In this document: one piece after another, positions 15,928-23,944 of the stretch
How the letters are laid out: every line of letters begins with the position of its first letter
Position numbering within the stretch: the first letter of the stretch is position 1
Source: an uncultured Eubacteriales bacterium
GTDB lineage: Bacteria > Bacillota > Clostridia > Christensenellales > CAG-138
Length of the DNA: 60,751 bases
Direction: 5' to 3'
Assembly (NCBI GenBank): GCA_902761365.1
Contig: CACWJZ010000003.1
Coordinates: 1-60,751, forward strand
Notes under the pieces: model-generated
What the model saw: only the letters and a program-made list of their open reading frames with translations
Told to the model about the DNA's origin: nothing
The model's database searches: none
Translations under genes and position numbers: made by a program

Positions 15928-16599
15928 TTATTTCCGTCCCCTCTCGCTATGCTTCCAGAGCTTCAGGAGGCCCTCATAGGCGTTGAGGAGGGCGGCGCTG
16001 AGGAGGAGTCCGCCCAGGATGTCTGTGAACCAATGGACGCCGGAAAGGAGCCGGCCGGCCACGATCAGGGCGAGCATCACGGCGAAGACCACCGTCAGCA
16101 CCAGCTGGAGGTTCTTGTTTTTCCGGACGTACTTCTTAATGAGGCCCAGCCCGCTGCCCAAAATGACGCAGGAGAGCATGGTGTGGGAGCTGGGGAAGGA
16201 GGCCTCGGGGCCCTCGCCGCCGGGTAGGAGCAGGGGCCGGTAGTTGACGATGACCTTCTCAAAGAAGACGTACAGGACCACGGTGACGATGTACAGGCAG
16301 CCCAGCAGCAGGATCTCCTTGTCCACCTTCAGGATGCTGCGCCGATAGATGAGCTGCAGGCCCCCAATGGCCGCGAAGCCCAGGGCGATGAGGATGGCAA
16401 GATACCCCAAAATGTTGGTGAGCTTGTACCAGCCAAGGTGCTCCCCGAACATGTCATGGATGGCAAAGTTGAGCTTGGAGAGGCCGATCTCGGTCCCTTC
16501 CACGCTGGCCACCGGCGCCACATCCACCACCTTCACCAGCAGGATCAACAGCAAAAACAGGCCGAAACACACGGCCGAGGTGATAAACTTTTTCTTCAT
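15928..16599 (-). CDS. PAP2 superfamily membrane phosphatase
   Basis: 223 residues from the ATG at 16599 (MKKKFITSAVCFG), preceded by GGAAAGGAT; the frame is open to 16689 but that part overlaps the GNAT gene. Six hydrophobic segments and the three phosphatase motifs are visible: KVIVNYRP, ASFPSSHTML, and AGRLLSGVHWFTDILGG (Arg, His nucleophile and Asp). Likely hydrolyses a lipid phosphate such as undecaprenyl or phosphatidylglycerol pyrophosphate/phosphate at the outer face of the membrane. The precise substrate cannot be told. Confidence 0.88.
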   Translation of the reverse strand: MKKKFITSAVCFGLFLLLILLVKVVDVAPVASVEGTEIGLSKLNFAIHDMFGEHLGWYKLTNILGYLAILIALGFAAIGGLQLIYRRSILKVDKEILLLGCLYIVTVVLYVFFEKVIVNYRPLLLPGGEGPEASFPSSHTMLSCVILGSGLGLIKKYVRKNKNLQLVLTVVFAVMLALIVAGRLLSGVHWFTDILGGLLLSAALLNAYEGLLKLWKHSERGRK

Positions 16600-16654
16600 A
16601 TAGCATCCTTTCCGGGGCAGACGCCCCCTGTTCAACGTATGCGATTCCTCTATA

Positions 16655-17113
16655 TCATACTCCTTCGCCGCCAAAAGACAAGCCCCCATCTTGCGCCATG
16701 ATGCACCGGGTGGGGCTCACATCCTCGGCCCTGCGAAAGCCCTCCCGCTCGTAGAGGGCGATGGCCCGGGTATTGCCCGTGAAGACGTAGAAATAGACGG
16801 GCTTCCCCAGGGCCAGGCAGCGGCGCAGGATAGAGGTGCCGACACCCCGGTCTCGGAAGGTGGGCAGCACGTAGAGGTCGTCCAGCTCCAGCCGTTCCCC
16901 GTCGGGGGCGAGGCGGTAGTAGGCCGCCACGGTCCCGTCAGCCAAGACCCGGGTGTATTCGCCGATCCGCTTCTCGATCTTCCGCCGGGTCCAGTCCAGG
17001 GCCATGGATAGGTCCAGATCGGGGTCGGTCTCGTACCGTTCGATCAGCTCCCGGGCGAAGGCGAAGATCGCCGGGGCGTCCTCCCCTTTGGCGGGCTCGT
17101 AGCTTAGCTGCAT
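16655..17113 (-). CDS. GNAT family N-acetyltransferase
   Basis: 152 residues with the acetyl-CoA binding segment LYVLPTFRDRGVGTSILRRC (motif A, RDRGVG) near residues 81-100, and a C-terminal ALYEREGFRRAEDVS, both typical of GNAT. The substrate is unknown. It lies upstream of the PAP2 gene with its end at 16655 and the PAP2 start at 16599, so they may be cotranscribed. Confidence 0.85.
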   Translation of the reverse strand: MQLSYEPAKGEDAPAIFAFARELIERYETDPDLDLSMALDWTRRKIEKRIGEYTRVLADGTVAAYYRLAPDGERLELDDLYVLPTFRDRGVGTSILRRCLALGKPVYFYVFTGNTRAIALYEREGFRRAEDVSPTRCIMAQDGGLSFGGEGV

Positions 17114-17256
17114 ATATGCATCCTATTCGCATAATTATTCATCGCATGCAATCCGTTCCGAAGCGAGGTCCGCGGCTGGCCTCCCCCATCGGGGAGCCGT
17201 TCAATAACCGCACACATGCTCTCCTATAACCGGTCGATTCTTGCCTGTGCTCCGAT

Positions 17257-17658
17257 TCATGGCTTCCAAAGGTACAACCCCTCTCCCCCAGCCAACGTCC
17301 TGAGCAGGTCGAGCAACGGTTTGTCGGGATCGTACACCGTGAGATACAGCTCGTCCGGGTCGGAGACGATCATGGCGTCGTCCACCAGGAGGCAGACGTG
17401 CCGCGTTCGAATGGTTTCGGCGATCTCTTCGGGAGGCGGATTTGTTTCGGTTCCCCCATCCAGAGAAAGACACCGATAGCAGTTCAGCTTCAGGACCGTC
17501 TGAACGTGCCTTTCCTTCACGGCTGCCATCCGGGAGGGCTCCAAAAAGTATCGTTCTACAGCGAAATACTGACCCGGGCTGTCCTTTCGTACCTGTTCGG
17601 GCAGGATGTCCAGGACCCAGTATGGCTTTTCCAGCAATTCCTCTATGCTTCTCTCCAC
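17257..17658 (-). CDS. Conserved hypothetical protein
   Basis: 133 residues if started at the GTG at 17658 (VERSIEELLEKPYWVLDILP), which has AGGAG about ten bases upstream; the open frame reaches 17697. No signal peptide or membrane segment is evident. It is Pro, Leu and acidic rich, with PGQYFAVERYFLEP in the first half and a C-terminus ending GGEGLYLWKP. I recall similar unnamed proteins in gut Clostridia but cannot name a domain or function. It is a single gene between GNAT and the sigma-regulator operon, and divergent from the latter. Confidence 0.7.
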   Translation of the reverse strand: MERSIEELLEKPYWVLDILPEQVRKDSPGQYFAVERYFLEPSRMAAVKERHVQTVLKLNCYRCLSLDGGTETNPPPEEIAETIRTRHVCLLVDDAMIVSDPDELYLTVYDPDKPLLDLLRTLAGGEGLYLWKP

Positions 17659-17799
17659 TCTTCCATTGCTCCTGACCACATCGGATATGGCGGCCACGCC
17701 GTCGCTTCACTGAGATGATATTATACCAAATCCATCCGTGGCGCGCAATCCCGCCAGAGGGGAAAGCGACCCATGGTCTCGGCCCTTTTGGAAAAATAG

Positions 17800-17828
17800 T
17801 TGCCACGGGAAAGATTTTATCGTATACT
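17800..17828 (+). promoter_or_regulatory. sigma-70 promoter of the RsbW/STAS-QueT operon
   Basis: TTGCCA (17800-17805), 17 bases, TATACT (17823-17828), leaving an untranslated leader of about 60 bases before the ATG at 17895. Confidence 0.75.
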
Positions 17829-17894
17829 GATATGAAAAGGACAAAATGAATGGCTGTTTTGCGTAAGGCAACGGCAGGAAAGGAAAGTGCACCT

Positions 17895-18509
17895 ATGAAA
17901 ACGGATGTGATCGAAATCAGCCCCGCGGGCGAAGGCATGGCGGAAGCGCTGAAGGAGACGGAACGGGCAGCATCGTATCGGGGGTTGACGCCCAAGGAGA
18001 GCCTGCGGCTGCGGCTGCTGGCGGAGGAAATGATGGGGATGCTGCGGACCATCGTGGGCGAGGAGCGGTCCCGCTTCTGGGTGGAGGCGGAGGGCAAGGC
18101 CTTCTCCCTGCACCTGAGCACGGGCGCGCGCATGAACGCCGATCTTCGGGAGGAGCTGTTGAAGACCGCCACCTCCGGCAAGAACGCCGCCGTGAAGGGC
18201 TTCATGGCCCGGGTCCGGGACATCTTCACGCAGCTGAGCGAGCCGGACAGCAGCACCGCCTCCCCCGCGGACTACGGCTTCTCCTATGTGGACGTGTCTA
18301 GCTTCGACGCCTCCATGGGCGTTACCACCCACGGCATGCTCTACGGCTGGTCCATGAGGGAGTATCGCAGCGCGGTGGAGGAGCATCGGGCGGAAGCGCC
18401 CGAGCAGTGGGACGAGCTGGAGAAATCCATCACGGCCCGCCTTGCCGACGAAGTGAAGATATTCATCCGCGGCAACGCCGTGGAGATGGTCATTGAAAAA
18501 GCGTTTTGA
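17895..18509 (+). CDS. Anti-sigma factor-like ATP-binding protein (RsbW/HATPase type)
   Basis: 204 residues from the ATG at 17895 (MKTDVIEISPAGEGM), with GGAAAGG upstream. LTPKESLRLRLLAEEMMGML resembles the N-box helix of HATPase_c kinases such as RsbW and SpoIIAB, in which the conserved Glu activates water; the Asn of the box is not clear. A central segment (RVRDIFTQLSEPDSSTAS) is not one I know. The directly following gene encodes a STAS domain antagonist, the normal partner of these kinases, which is the strongest support. No sigma factor gene is adjacent. Confidence 0.72.
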   Translation: MKTDVIEISPAGEGMAEALKETERAASYRGLTPKESLRLRLLAEEMMGMLRTIVGEERSRFWVEAEGKAFSLHLSTGARMNADLREELLKTATSGKNAAVKGFMARVRDIFTQLSEPDSSTASPADYGFSYVDVSSFDASMGVTTHGMLYGWSMREYRSAVEEHRAEAPEQWDELEKSITARLADEVKIFIRGNAVEMVIEKAF

Positions 18510-18523
18510 AAGGAGATACGGAT

Positions 18524-18820
18524 ATGAACATCGAACAGAAGAAGAACGGTACCGCCCTGACCCTGGCTTTGGAGGGTCGTCTGGACACCATGACCGCGCC
18601 CCAGCTGGAGGCGGAGCTCAAGAGCGCCCTGCCCGGCGTCGAGGCGCTGACCTTTGATTTTGAAAAGCTGGAATATATCTCCTCCGCCGGCCTTCGAGTG
18701 CTGCTGTCCGCCCAGAAGACCATGAACAAGCAGGGAACCATGAAGGTCACCCGCGCCAACGAGATGATCCTGGAGATCTTTGAGGTCACCGGTTTCTCCG
18801 ATATTTTGACCATCGAATGA
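18524..18820 (+). CDS. STAS domain anti-sigma factor antagonist
   Basis: 98 residues from the ATG at 18524, preceded by AAGGAGAT; the frame is open from 18506. LTLALEGRLDTMTAPQLEAE and FDFEKLEYISSAGLRVLLSA are the classic STAS strands and helix, and the serine pair in ISSAGLR is at the site phosphorylated in SpoIIAA/RsbV. In a partner-switch model the RsbW-like kinase phosphorylates it. Its end overlaps the start of queT by four bases. Confidence 0.92.
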   Translation: MNIEQKKNGTALTLALEGRLDTMTAPQLEAELKSALPGVEALTFDFEKLEYISSAGLRVLLSAQKTMNKQGTMKVTRANEMILEIFEVTGFSDILTIE

Positions 18821-19335
18821 CCATGCAGAACAGACGGGCCTCCATCCTTAAGCTGACCCAGGGCGCGGCCATCGCCGCCCTGTACGTGGTGCTGACGCTG
18901 ATCTTCGCCCCCATTTCCTTTGGGGAGATGCAGGTGCGCATCTCGGAAGCTTTGACCATTCTGCCCCTGTTCACCCCGGCAGCCATCCCCGGCCTGTTCG
19001 TGGGCTGCATCCTGGCGAACCTGCTGGGCGGCGCCATCGTCTGGGACGTGGTCTTCGGGAGTTTGGCCACCCTGATCGGCGCTGTGGGCGGGTATCTGCT
19101 GCGGAAGAACCGGTGGCTGGTGCCCCTGCCCACGGTCCTTGCCAACGGCATCATCGTGCCCTTCGTGCTACGATATGGCTACCAGGTGCCCCTCCCCATC
19201 CCGCTCATGATGGTCTATGTGGTCGTAGGCGAGATCATCAGCTGCTACGGCCTGGGGGAGCTGCTGTGCTCCGTGCTGCTGCGGCACCGGCACATCTTCG
19301 GGCCCCGTAAGGCCGAAGGCCAAAGCGACAAATAA
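18817..19335 (+). CDS. queT: QueT family queuosine-precursor transporter (ECF S component)
   Basis: 172 residues with five or six hydrophobic segments. IFAPISFGEMQVRISEALTILPLFTPAAIPG, given here in its diagnostic core FGEMQVRISEALTILP, is the QueT signature, followed by GCILANLLGGAIVWDVVFGS. QueT imports preQ0/preQ1-type precursors with ECF energising subunits, which are not in this window. Its first ATG overlaps the STAS stop; another ATG six bases on is equally possible. No preQ1 riboswitch can sit directly before it, since the STAS gene abuts. Confidence 0.87.
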   Translation: MTMQNRRASILKLTQGAAIAALYVVLTLIFAPISFGEMQVRISEALTILPLFTPAAIPGLFVGCILANLLGGAIVWDVVFGSLATLIGAVGGYLLRKNRWLVPLPTVLANGIIVPFVLRYGYQVPLPIPLMMVYVVVGEIISCYGLGELLCSVLLRHRHIFGPRKAEGQSDK

Positions 19336-19356
19336 GCGGTTGAAGGGAGATCCGTC

Positions 19357-20007
19357 ATGGGCAGAAAAGCCGTGCCGACCGACGCCAGCGGGTTCGTGCT
19401 GCTGAGCGACTTCGTGCCCCACATCGTGCAGGAGATCCGCTACTACTCCACCTACAACTTCATCGGGGAGCGCATCGACGGCTACGAGGAGCCCGTCGCC
19501 CTGCTGACGCGGGAGGCGGCCCGGGCCCTGAAGGCCGTCAGCAACGAGATGATCGTCCAGGGCTACCGGCTGAAGGTGTTCGACGCCTACCGGCCCATGG
19601 CGGCGGTGAAACAGTTCATCCTCTGGGGCATCGAGGACACGGACATCCGCATGAAGCCTTACTTCTACCCAGACCTTCCCAAACAGGAGCTCTTTTCCCG
19701 AGGCTATATCGCCAAGCGATCCAGCCACAGCCGGGGCAGCGCCGTCGATCTGACCCTTCTCGATATGAGCACGGGCAAGGAGCTGGACATGGGCAGCCCC
19801 TTCGACCTGTTCAGCCCCCTCAGCCACCCGGACTGCCCGGACGTTACCGAGGAGCAGCACGATAACCGGATGCGCCTGCAGCGGGCCATGGTCCGCAACG
19901 GCTTCGCGCCCATCGACTGCGAGTGGTGGCACTTTGCTTTGGCGGACGAGCCCTACCCCGAGACTTTTTTCGAGTTCCCTGTCTCCGCCGGGGTTTTGAG
20001 AGGATAA
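19357..20007 (+). CDS. D-alanyl-D-alanine dipeptidase, VanX/DdpX-like (M15D)
   Basis: 216 residues without an obvious signal peptide. The zinc and catalytic residues of VanX are present in order: FDAYRPMAAVKQFI (substrate Arg), SSHSRGSAVDLTLLDM (His and Asp zinc ligands) and CEWWHFAL (catalytic Glu and third zinc His). Such enzymes cleave D-Ala-D-Ala dipeptide, either for peptidoglycan turnover or, with VanA/VanH, for glycopeptide resistance. No vanHA partner is in the window, so turnover or recycling is more likely. A GAAGGGAGAT ribosome binding site precedes the ATG. Confidence 0.88.
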   Translation: MGRKAVPTDASGFVLLSDFVPHIVQEIRYYSTYNFIGERIDGYEEPVALLTREAARALKAVSNEMIVQGYRLKVFDAYRPMAAVKQFILWGIEDTDIRMKPYFYPDLPKQELFSRGYIAKRSSHSRGSAVDLTLLDMSTGKELDMGSPFDLFSPLSHPDCPDVTEEQHDNRMRLQRAMVRNGFAPIDCEWWHFALADEPYPETFFEFPVSAGVLRG

Positions 20008-20008
20008 C

Positions 20009-20875
20009 ATGAAAAAGCGGTTCTTTATCCTGCTGATATGCCTCGTGCTCTGCTGTCAGAGCGTGGCAAGCAGCGTCACCCCCCTCGCACGGGAGGCGCG
20101 CGCCGACGCCTCCGCCATAGCGGGGCCCACCGCCGCACCGACGGACACCCCTGCCCCGGCACCCAGCTATACGCCCGCGCCGGAACCCACGGACACGCCG
20201 GAGGCTACAGACGCCCCGGAACCTACAGCCACTCCGGAACCTACGCCGGACCCTGCTCGGCCCATGGTGGCCCTGACCTTCGACGACGGGCCCCACCCTC
20301 TCAAGACGGCACCCCTCCTGGACCTGCTGGAACAGTACCATATCAAAGCCACCTTCTACGTGTTGGGCACCTCCCTCACTGAGGAGACCAGCCCCCTGTT
20401 GCAGCGCATGGTGGATCAGGGCTGCGAGATCGGCATCCACGGTCTGACCCACGGCAAGATCGACCATTTGATCCCCACCTCCCTGACGAAGAAGCTGCTG
20501 GATATGAGCGCCATGATCTCGGAGCGGGTCGAGGGCGGGTATACGCCCCGGACCATGCGGCCCCCCGGCGGCCACCTGAGCCAGACCGTGAAGAAAGTGA
20601 CCCGCGAGCTGGGCATCTCCATCGTCCTGTGGTCCGTGGACACCAAAGATTGGAAGAACAACCTGGACACGGTGCTGAAGATTCTGCGGAGCAAAACTCG
20701 GGACGGCTCCATCATCCTGTGCCACGACAAGGGCAGCGGGACCCAGCAGGCCCTGGAGATCTTCATCCCCGAACTGTTGGCGCAGGGCTACGATTTCGTG
20801 ACCGTCAGCGAGCTCCTCAGCCGCCACGGCACCCCCGCCGAGCCCGGTGCCGTCTACCTCTGCATGGACCCATAG
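20009..20875 (+). CDS. Secreted polysaccharide deacetylase (CE4, NodB domain)
   Basis: 288 residues. A signal peptide (MKKRFFILLICLVLCCQSVA) is followed by a linker of about 45 residues rich in Pro, Thr, Ala and Glu, then a NodB domain starting VALTFDDGPHPLKTAPLLDL (Asp-Asp catalytic and metal site). Zinc-binding HGLTHGKID, MRPPGGHLSQTV and LWSVDTKDWK complete the CE4 motifs, and a catalytic His lies in IILCHDKGSG. Likely removes acetyl groups from peptidoglycan or another cell-wall glycan. It starts one base after the VanX-like gene stop and ends at a shared terminator. Confidence 0.92.
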   Translation: MKKRFFILLICLVLCCQSVASSVTPLAREARADASAIAGPTAAPTDTPAPAPSYTPAPEPTDTPEATDAPEPTATPEPTPDPARPMVALTFDDGPHPLKTAPLLDLLEQYHIKATFYVLGTSLTEETSPLLQRMVDQGCEIGIHGLTHGKIDHLIPTSLTKKLLDMSAMISERVEGGYTPRTMRPPGGHLSQTVKKVTRELGISIVLWSVDTKDWKNNLDTVLKILRSKTRDGSIILCHDKGSGTQQALEIFIPELLAQGYDFVTVSELLSRHGTPAEPGAVYLCMDP

Positions 20876-20914
20876 GGTGAGCAGTCGTCTCGCTCTCAAC
20901 CGTTTTTTTACAGA

Positions 20915-20944
20915 AAAGGGACACCGCACAAACGGTGTCCCTTT
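20915..20944. terminator. Convergent terminator between the deacetylase and trkH
   Basis: Perfect 12-base arms (AAAGGGACACCG at 20915-20926 and its complement at 20933-20944) with T/A tracts on the sides serving both strands. Confidence 0.85.
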
Positions 20945-20958
20945 GGTATATGCGTTTA

Positions 20959-22413
20959 TCAGCCGTTGCTGCGCCAGGCCCGGGGGGAGAACAAAAGCAG
21001 CATGGGGAAGATCTCCAACCGCCCGAAGAGCATGTCCAGGGACAGGATGATCTTGGAGAAGTCCGAAAAGGCCGAGTAGTTGCCCACCGGACCCACCATG
21101 TTGAGACCGGGGCCGATGTTGCTGATGCAGGCGATGACGCTGGTCACGGTGGTGACGCCGTCGAAGTTGTCCAATGACACGATGAGGGCGGAGATGAACA
21201 GGATGAAGAAGTACGCCAGGGCGAACACGTGGACGCCCCGGACGGTGGAATCCTCCACCATCTTCTTGTTGAGCCGGACGATGTGCACGCTCCGGGGCCG
21301 GAGCATGGTGGCGATCTGGTTCTTCAGGCTCTTGGTGAGGATCAGGATGCGGCTCACCTTCATGCCGCCGCCGGTGCTGCCCGCGGAGGCGCCCATGAAC
21401 ATGAGGAGCACCAAGATCCACTTGGAGAGCTCCGGCCAAAGATTGAAGTCCACCGTGGAGAAGCCTGTGGTGGTAATGATGGAACAGACGGTGAAGAACA
21501 CGTGATGAACGGCCTCCCCCAGGCTGGGGAACAGCTTGCGGGTGTTGAGGACCAGGATCACCAGCACCGCCAGGATGATGCCCACGTACCAGTGGAGCTC
21601 CTCGTCCTTCAGGGCGCGCCTCGTTTGCCGGGTGAGGATCAGGTAGTACACGGAGAAATTGACGCCAAAGGCCATCATGGCGAAGGACAGGACGGTCTGG
21701 GTGTAGTGGCCGTAGGCCGCGATGCCCGCGTTCTTGATGGCGAAGCCGCCGGTGCCCGCCGCGCCCACGGCGTTGCAGAAGCTGTCGAAGGCCGGATCGC
21801 CCCCCAGGACCAGCAGCAGGAAGGTGAGAAGGGTGATGCCGAAGTAGATGGCGTAGAGGACCCGGGTGGTCTTGCGCATGGTGGGGGACACCTTGCCCAC
21901 GTCCGGGCCCGGGCTCTCCGCCCTGAGCAGGTGCATGCTTTCGCCGCTGCCCTTACTGAGGGGGATGATGGCCAGGACGAACACCAGCACGCCCATGCCG
22001 CCGATCCAGTGGGTGAAGCTGCGCCAGAAGAGCAAGCCTCGGCACAGGCCCTCGATGTTGGTGAGGATGCTGGCCCCCGTGGTGGTGAAGCCCGATGCGG
22101 TCTCGAAGACGGCGTCCACGTAACGGGGGATCTGGCCGGAGATGGTGAAGGGCATGGCGCCGAAGAGGGACATGAGCACCCAGCTCAACCCCACGATCAC
22201 GAAGCCCTCCCGGGCTTGCATGCTGTGGTCCCCCCGCTGGCCGATGAACAGCAGCAGGGAGGACACCGCCAGCAGCGCCAGTATGGTGATCAAAAACCCG
22301 TTCACCGCACCCCAGGATCTATCCACCATGGCGATGACGAGGGCGGGGAGCATCAATATGGCTTCCCACCGGAGGATATGGCCGATGAAATATCGGACGG
22401 CCCGGCCGTTCAT
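20959..22413 (-). CDS. trkH: TrkH family potassium uptake protein
   Basis: 484 residues from the ATG at 22413, which overlaps the trkA stop by four bases (ATGA); the frame extends further upstream inside trkA but is not family-like there. Four pore-loop repeats are visible as TASGFTTTGAS, GAAGTGGFAIKNAG, ITTTGFSTVDF and ISNIGPGLNMVGP, where the Gly residues line the K+ filter, and the loop GASAGSTGGGMKV is the TrkH gating loop. It forms the K+ channel that works with the TrkA RCK protein encoded just upstream. Confidence 0.94.
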   Translation of the reverse strand: MNGRAVRYFIGHILRWEAILMLPALVIAMVDRSWGAVNGFLITILALLAVSSLLLFIGQRGDHSMQAREGFVIVGLSWVLMSLFGAMPFTISGQIPRYVDAVFETASGFTTTGASILTNIEGLCRGLLFWRSFTHWIGGMGVLVFVLAIIPLSKGSGESMHLLRAESPGPDVGKVSPTMRKTTRVLYAIYFGITLLTFLLLVLGGDPAFDSFCNAVGAAGTGGFAIKNAGIAAYGHYTQTVLSFAMMAFGVNFSVYYLILTRQTRRALKDEELHWYVGIILAVLVILVLNTRKLFPSLGEAVHHVFFTVCSIITTTGFSTVDFNLWPELSKWILVLLMFMGASAGSTGGGMKVSRILILTKSLKNQIATMLRPRSVHIVRLNKKMVEDSTVRGVHVFALAYFFILFISALIVSLDNFDGVTTVTSVIACISNIGPGLNMVGPVGNYSAFSDFSKIILSLDMLFGRLEIFPMLLLFSPRAWRSNG

Positions 22414-23786
22414 ACGCTGCCTCCGGGGAACACGTCCTTGAGCTCGGAGATGGTCACGTCCCGGGGGGCCACGATCACCACCCGGTCCTCCGGGAGCAGG
22501 CAATCGTTGCCGCTGGGGATGATGAGCTGCCGGTTTCGGGCGATGGCCGCCACCAGAGTGTTCTTCCGCTTGCGGGCCTGGAGGGCCTTGAAGGGGATGT
22601 CACAGTAGTTGGCTCCGGCGGGGACCACGAACTCCATGGCCTCCACCCGCCCGTCCATGAATCGGCTCAGGGCCAGCATGGACTGGCCGGACCGGCTGCC
22701 CATGGCCCGCACGTAACGAACGATCTCGTTGGCGGTCAACAGCTTGGGGGAGACGATGGTGTCGATACCCGCGTTGGTGTAGACCTCCAAATGCTCGGTC
22801 CGATCGATCTTGGTGACGGTCTTGGGCACCTTCAGGTAGTTGGCGAACATGGAGATGGTCAGATTCTCCTCGTCGAAGCCCGTGAGGGCCAGCACGGCGT
22901 CCGTGTCCTTCACGCCCTCGGAGAGCAGCACCTCCTGCAGCGACCCGTTGCCGCAGATGATGGTGGCGTCGGGCAGCAGCTCCGTGAGCTTTCGGCACTT
23001 CTGCTCGTCGTTGTCGATGATGGTGACCCGGACCTTGTTCCGAAGGAGCAGCCGGGCCACATGGATGGCGATGCGGCTGCCGCCCACGATCATGACCTTG
23101 CGGATGCTGGGGGTTGAGAGCTTCAGGTCGTTCATGAACCGGACCAGGCCCGAGGCCTCGGCGGTGATGGAGATGCGGTCGTTCCCCTGGAGGACGAAGT
23201 TGCCGTCGGGGATGGTGACCTCCCCCTGGCGCTCCACGGCGCAGATCAGGGCCTTCTCGTCGGTGAGGCGCCTGAGATCCATGAGCTTGAGCCCGTCCAG
23301 GCTGCTGCCGGGGGCCACCTTCAGCTCCACCAGCTCTGCCTTGTCCCGCAGGAAGGTCTCCCGCTTCAGGAAAGCCGGGAACCGGAGGATGCGGAAGATC
23401 TCGCGGGCGCAGGTGAGCTCCGGGTTGATGGAGAGGGAGATATGGAACTCGTCCTTCAGGAGCCTGAGGTCGCTGTCGTACTCAGGGTTGCGGACCCGGG
23501 CGATGGTGTTGCGGGTGCCCAGCTTGCGGGCCACCATGCAGCTCAGCAGGTTGATCTCGTCCCCGTCGGTGCAGGCGATGAGCAGGTCAGCTTTGGCGGC
23601 GCCCGCCTCCTCCAGCACGGAACCGGCGGCGCCGTTGCCGCAGAGGGTGGCCACGTCCAAGGTCTCCTGGAGCTTCTTGAGCACCTCCGGGTCGCTGTCG
23701 ATGATGACGATGTCGTGGCCTTCGGCGCACAGCTGGGACGCGAGGGTGGTCCCCACCTTGCCCTGGCCGACCACAATGATGAACAT
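22410..23786 (-). CDS. trkA: TrkA, Trk potassium uptake NAD-binding RCK protein
   Basis: 458 residues from the ATG at 23786 (MFIIVVGQGKVGTTLASQLC). Two Rossmann RCK_N domains, starting VVGQGKVGTT and MIVGGSRIAIHVARLL, each with a following RCK_C half, give the duplicated TrkA form. It binds NAD(H)/ATP and gates TrkH at the inner face of the membrane. The ribosome binding site is weak (GGGGG). A promoter lies about 33 bases upstream, divergent from the dehydrogenase promoter. Confidence 0.94.
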   Translation of the reverse strand: MFIIVVGQGKVGTTLASQLCAEGHDIVIIDSDPEVLKKLQETLDVATLCGNGAAGSVLEEAGAAKADLLIACTDGDEINLLSCMVARKLGTRNTIARVRNPEYDSDLRLLKDEFHISLSINPELTCAREIFRILRFPAFLKRETFLRDKAELVELKVAPGSSLDGLKLMDLRRLTDEKALICAVERQGEVTIPDGNFVLQGNDRISITAEASGLVRFMNDLKLSTPSIRKVMIVGGSRIAIHVARLLLRNKVRVTIIDNDEQKCRKLTELLPDATIICGNGSLQEVLLSEGVKDTDAVLALTGFDEENLTISMFANYLKVPKTVTKIDRTEHLEVYTNAGIDTIVSPKLLTANEIVRYVRAMGSRSGQSMLALSRFMDGRVEAMEFVVPAGANYCDIPFKALQARKRKNTLVAAIARNRQLIIPSGNDCLLPEDRVVIVAPRDVTISELKDVFPGGSV

Positions 23787-23818
23787 ATCTATGCCCCCAT
23801 ATCGAAAGATTATCGGAT

Positions 23819-23847
23819 ATTGTACCATGTTTCGGTTCTTTTGGCAA
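23819..23847 (-). promoter_or_regulatory. Promoter of trkA-trkH
   Basis: Minus strand TTGCCA (23847-23842), 17 bases, TACAAT (23824-23819). Confidence 0.75.
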
Positions 23848-23878
23848 CGATGCATTTTACCGTTCAAGGAATGTTCAT

Positions 23879-23907
23879 TTGACGGCCCCGGGGGACGGGG
23901 CTACAAT
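23879..23907 (+). promoter_or_regulatory. Promoter of the D-2-hydroxyacid dehydrogenase gene
   Basis: TTGACG (23879-23884), 17 bases, TACAAT (23902-23907). The spacer is itself a palindrome, GCCCCG-GGGGA-CGGGGC (23885-23901), which could be a repressor site. Confidence 0.75.
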
Positions 23908-23944
23908 TTATAAGAAAAAGAATGCAAAAAAGGAAGAAACTGTC

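Noticed and set aside
18817-18822. preQ1 riboswitch before queT
   Set aside because: The STAS coding sequence runs up to and overlaps the queT start; no room for an aptamer.
20009-20280. Repetitive Pro-Thr-Ala segment as a possible DNA repeat array
   Set aside because: It is a coding linker between the signal peptide and the NodB domain of the deacetylase.
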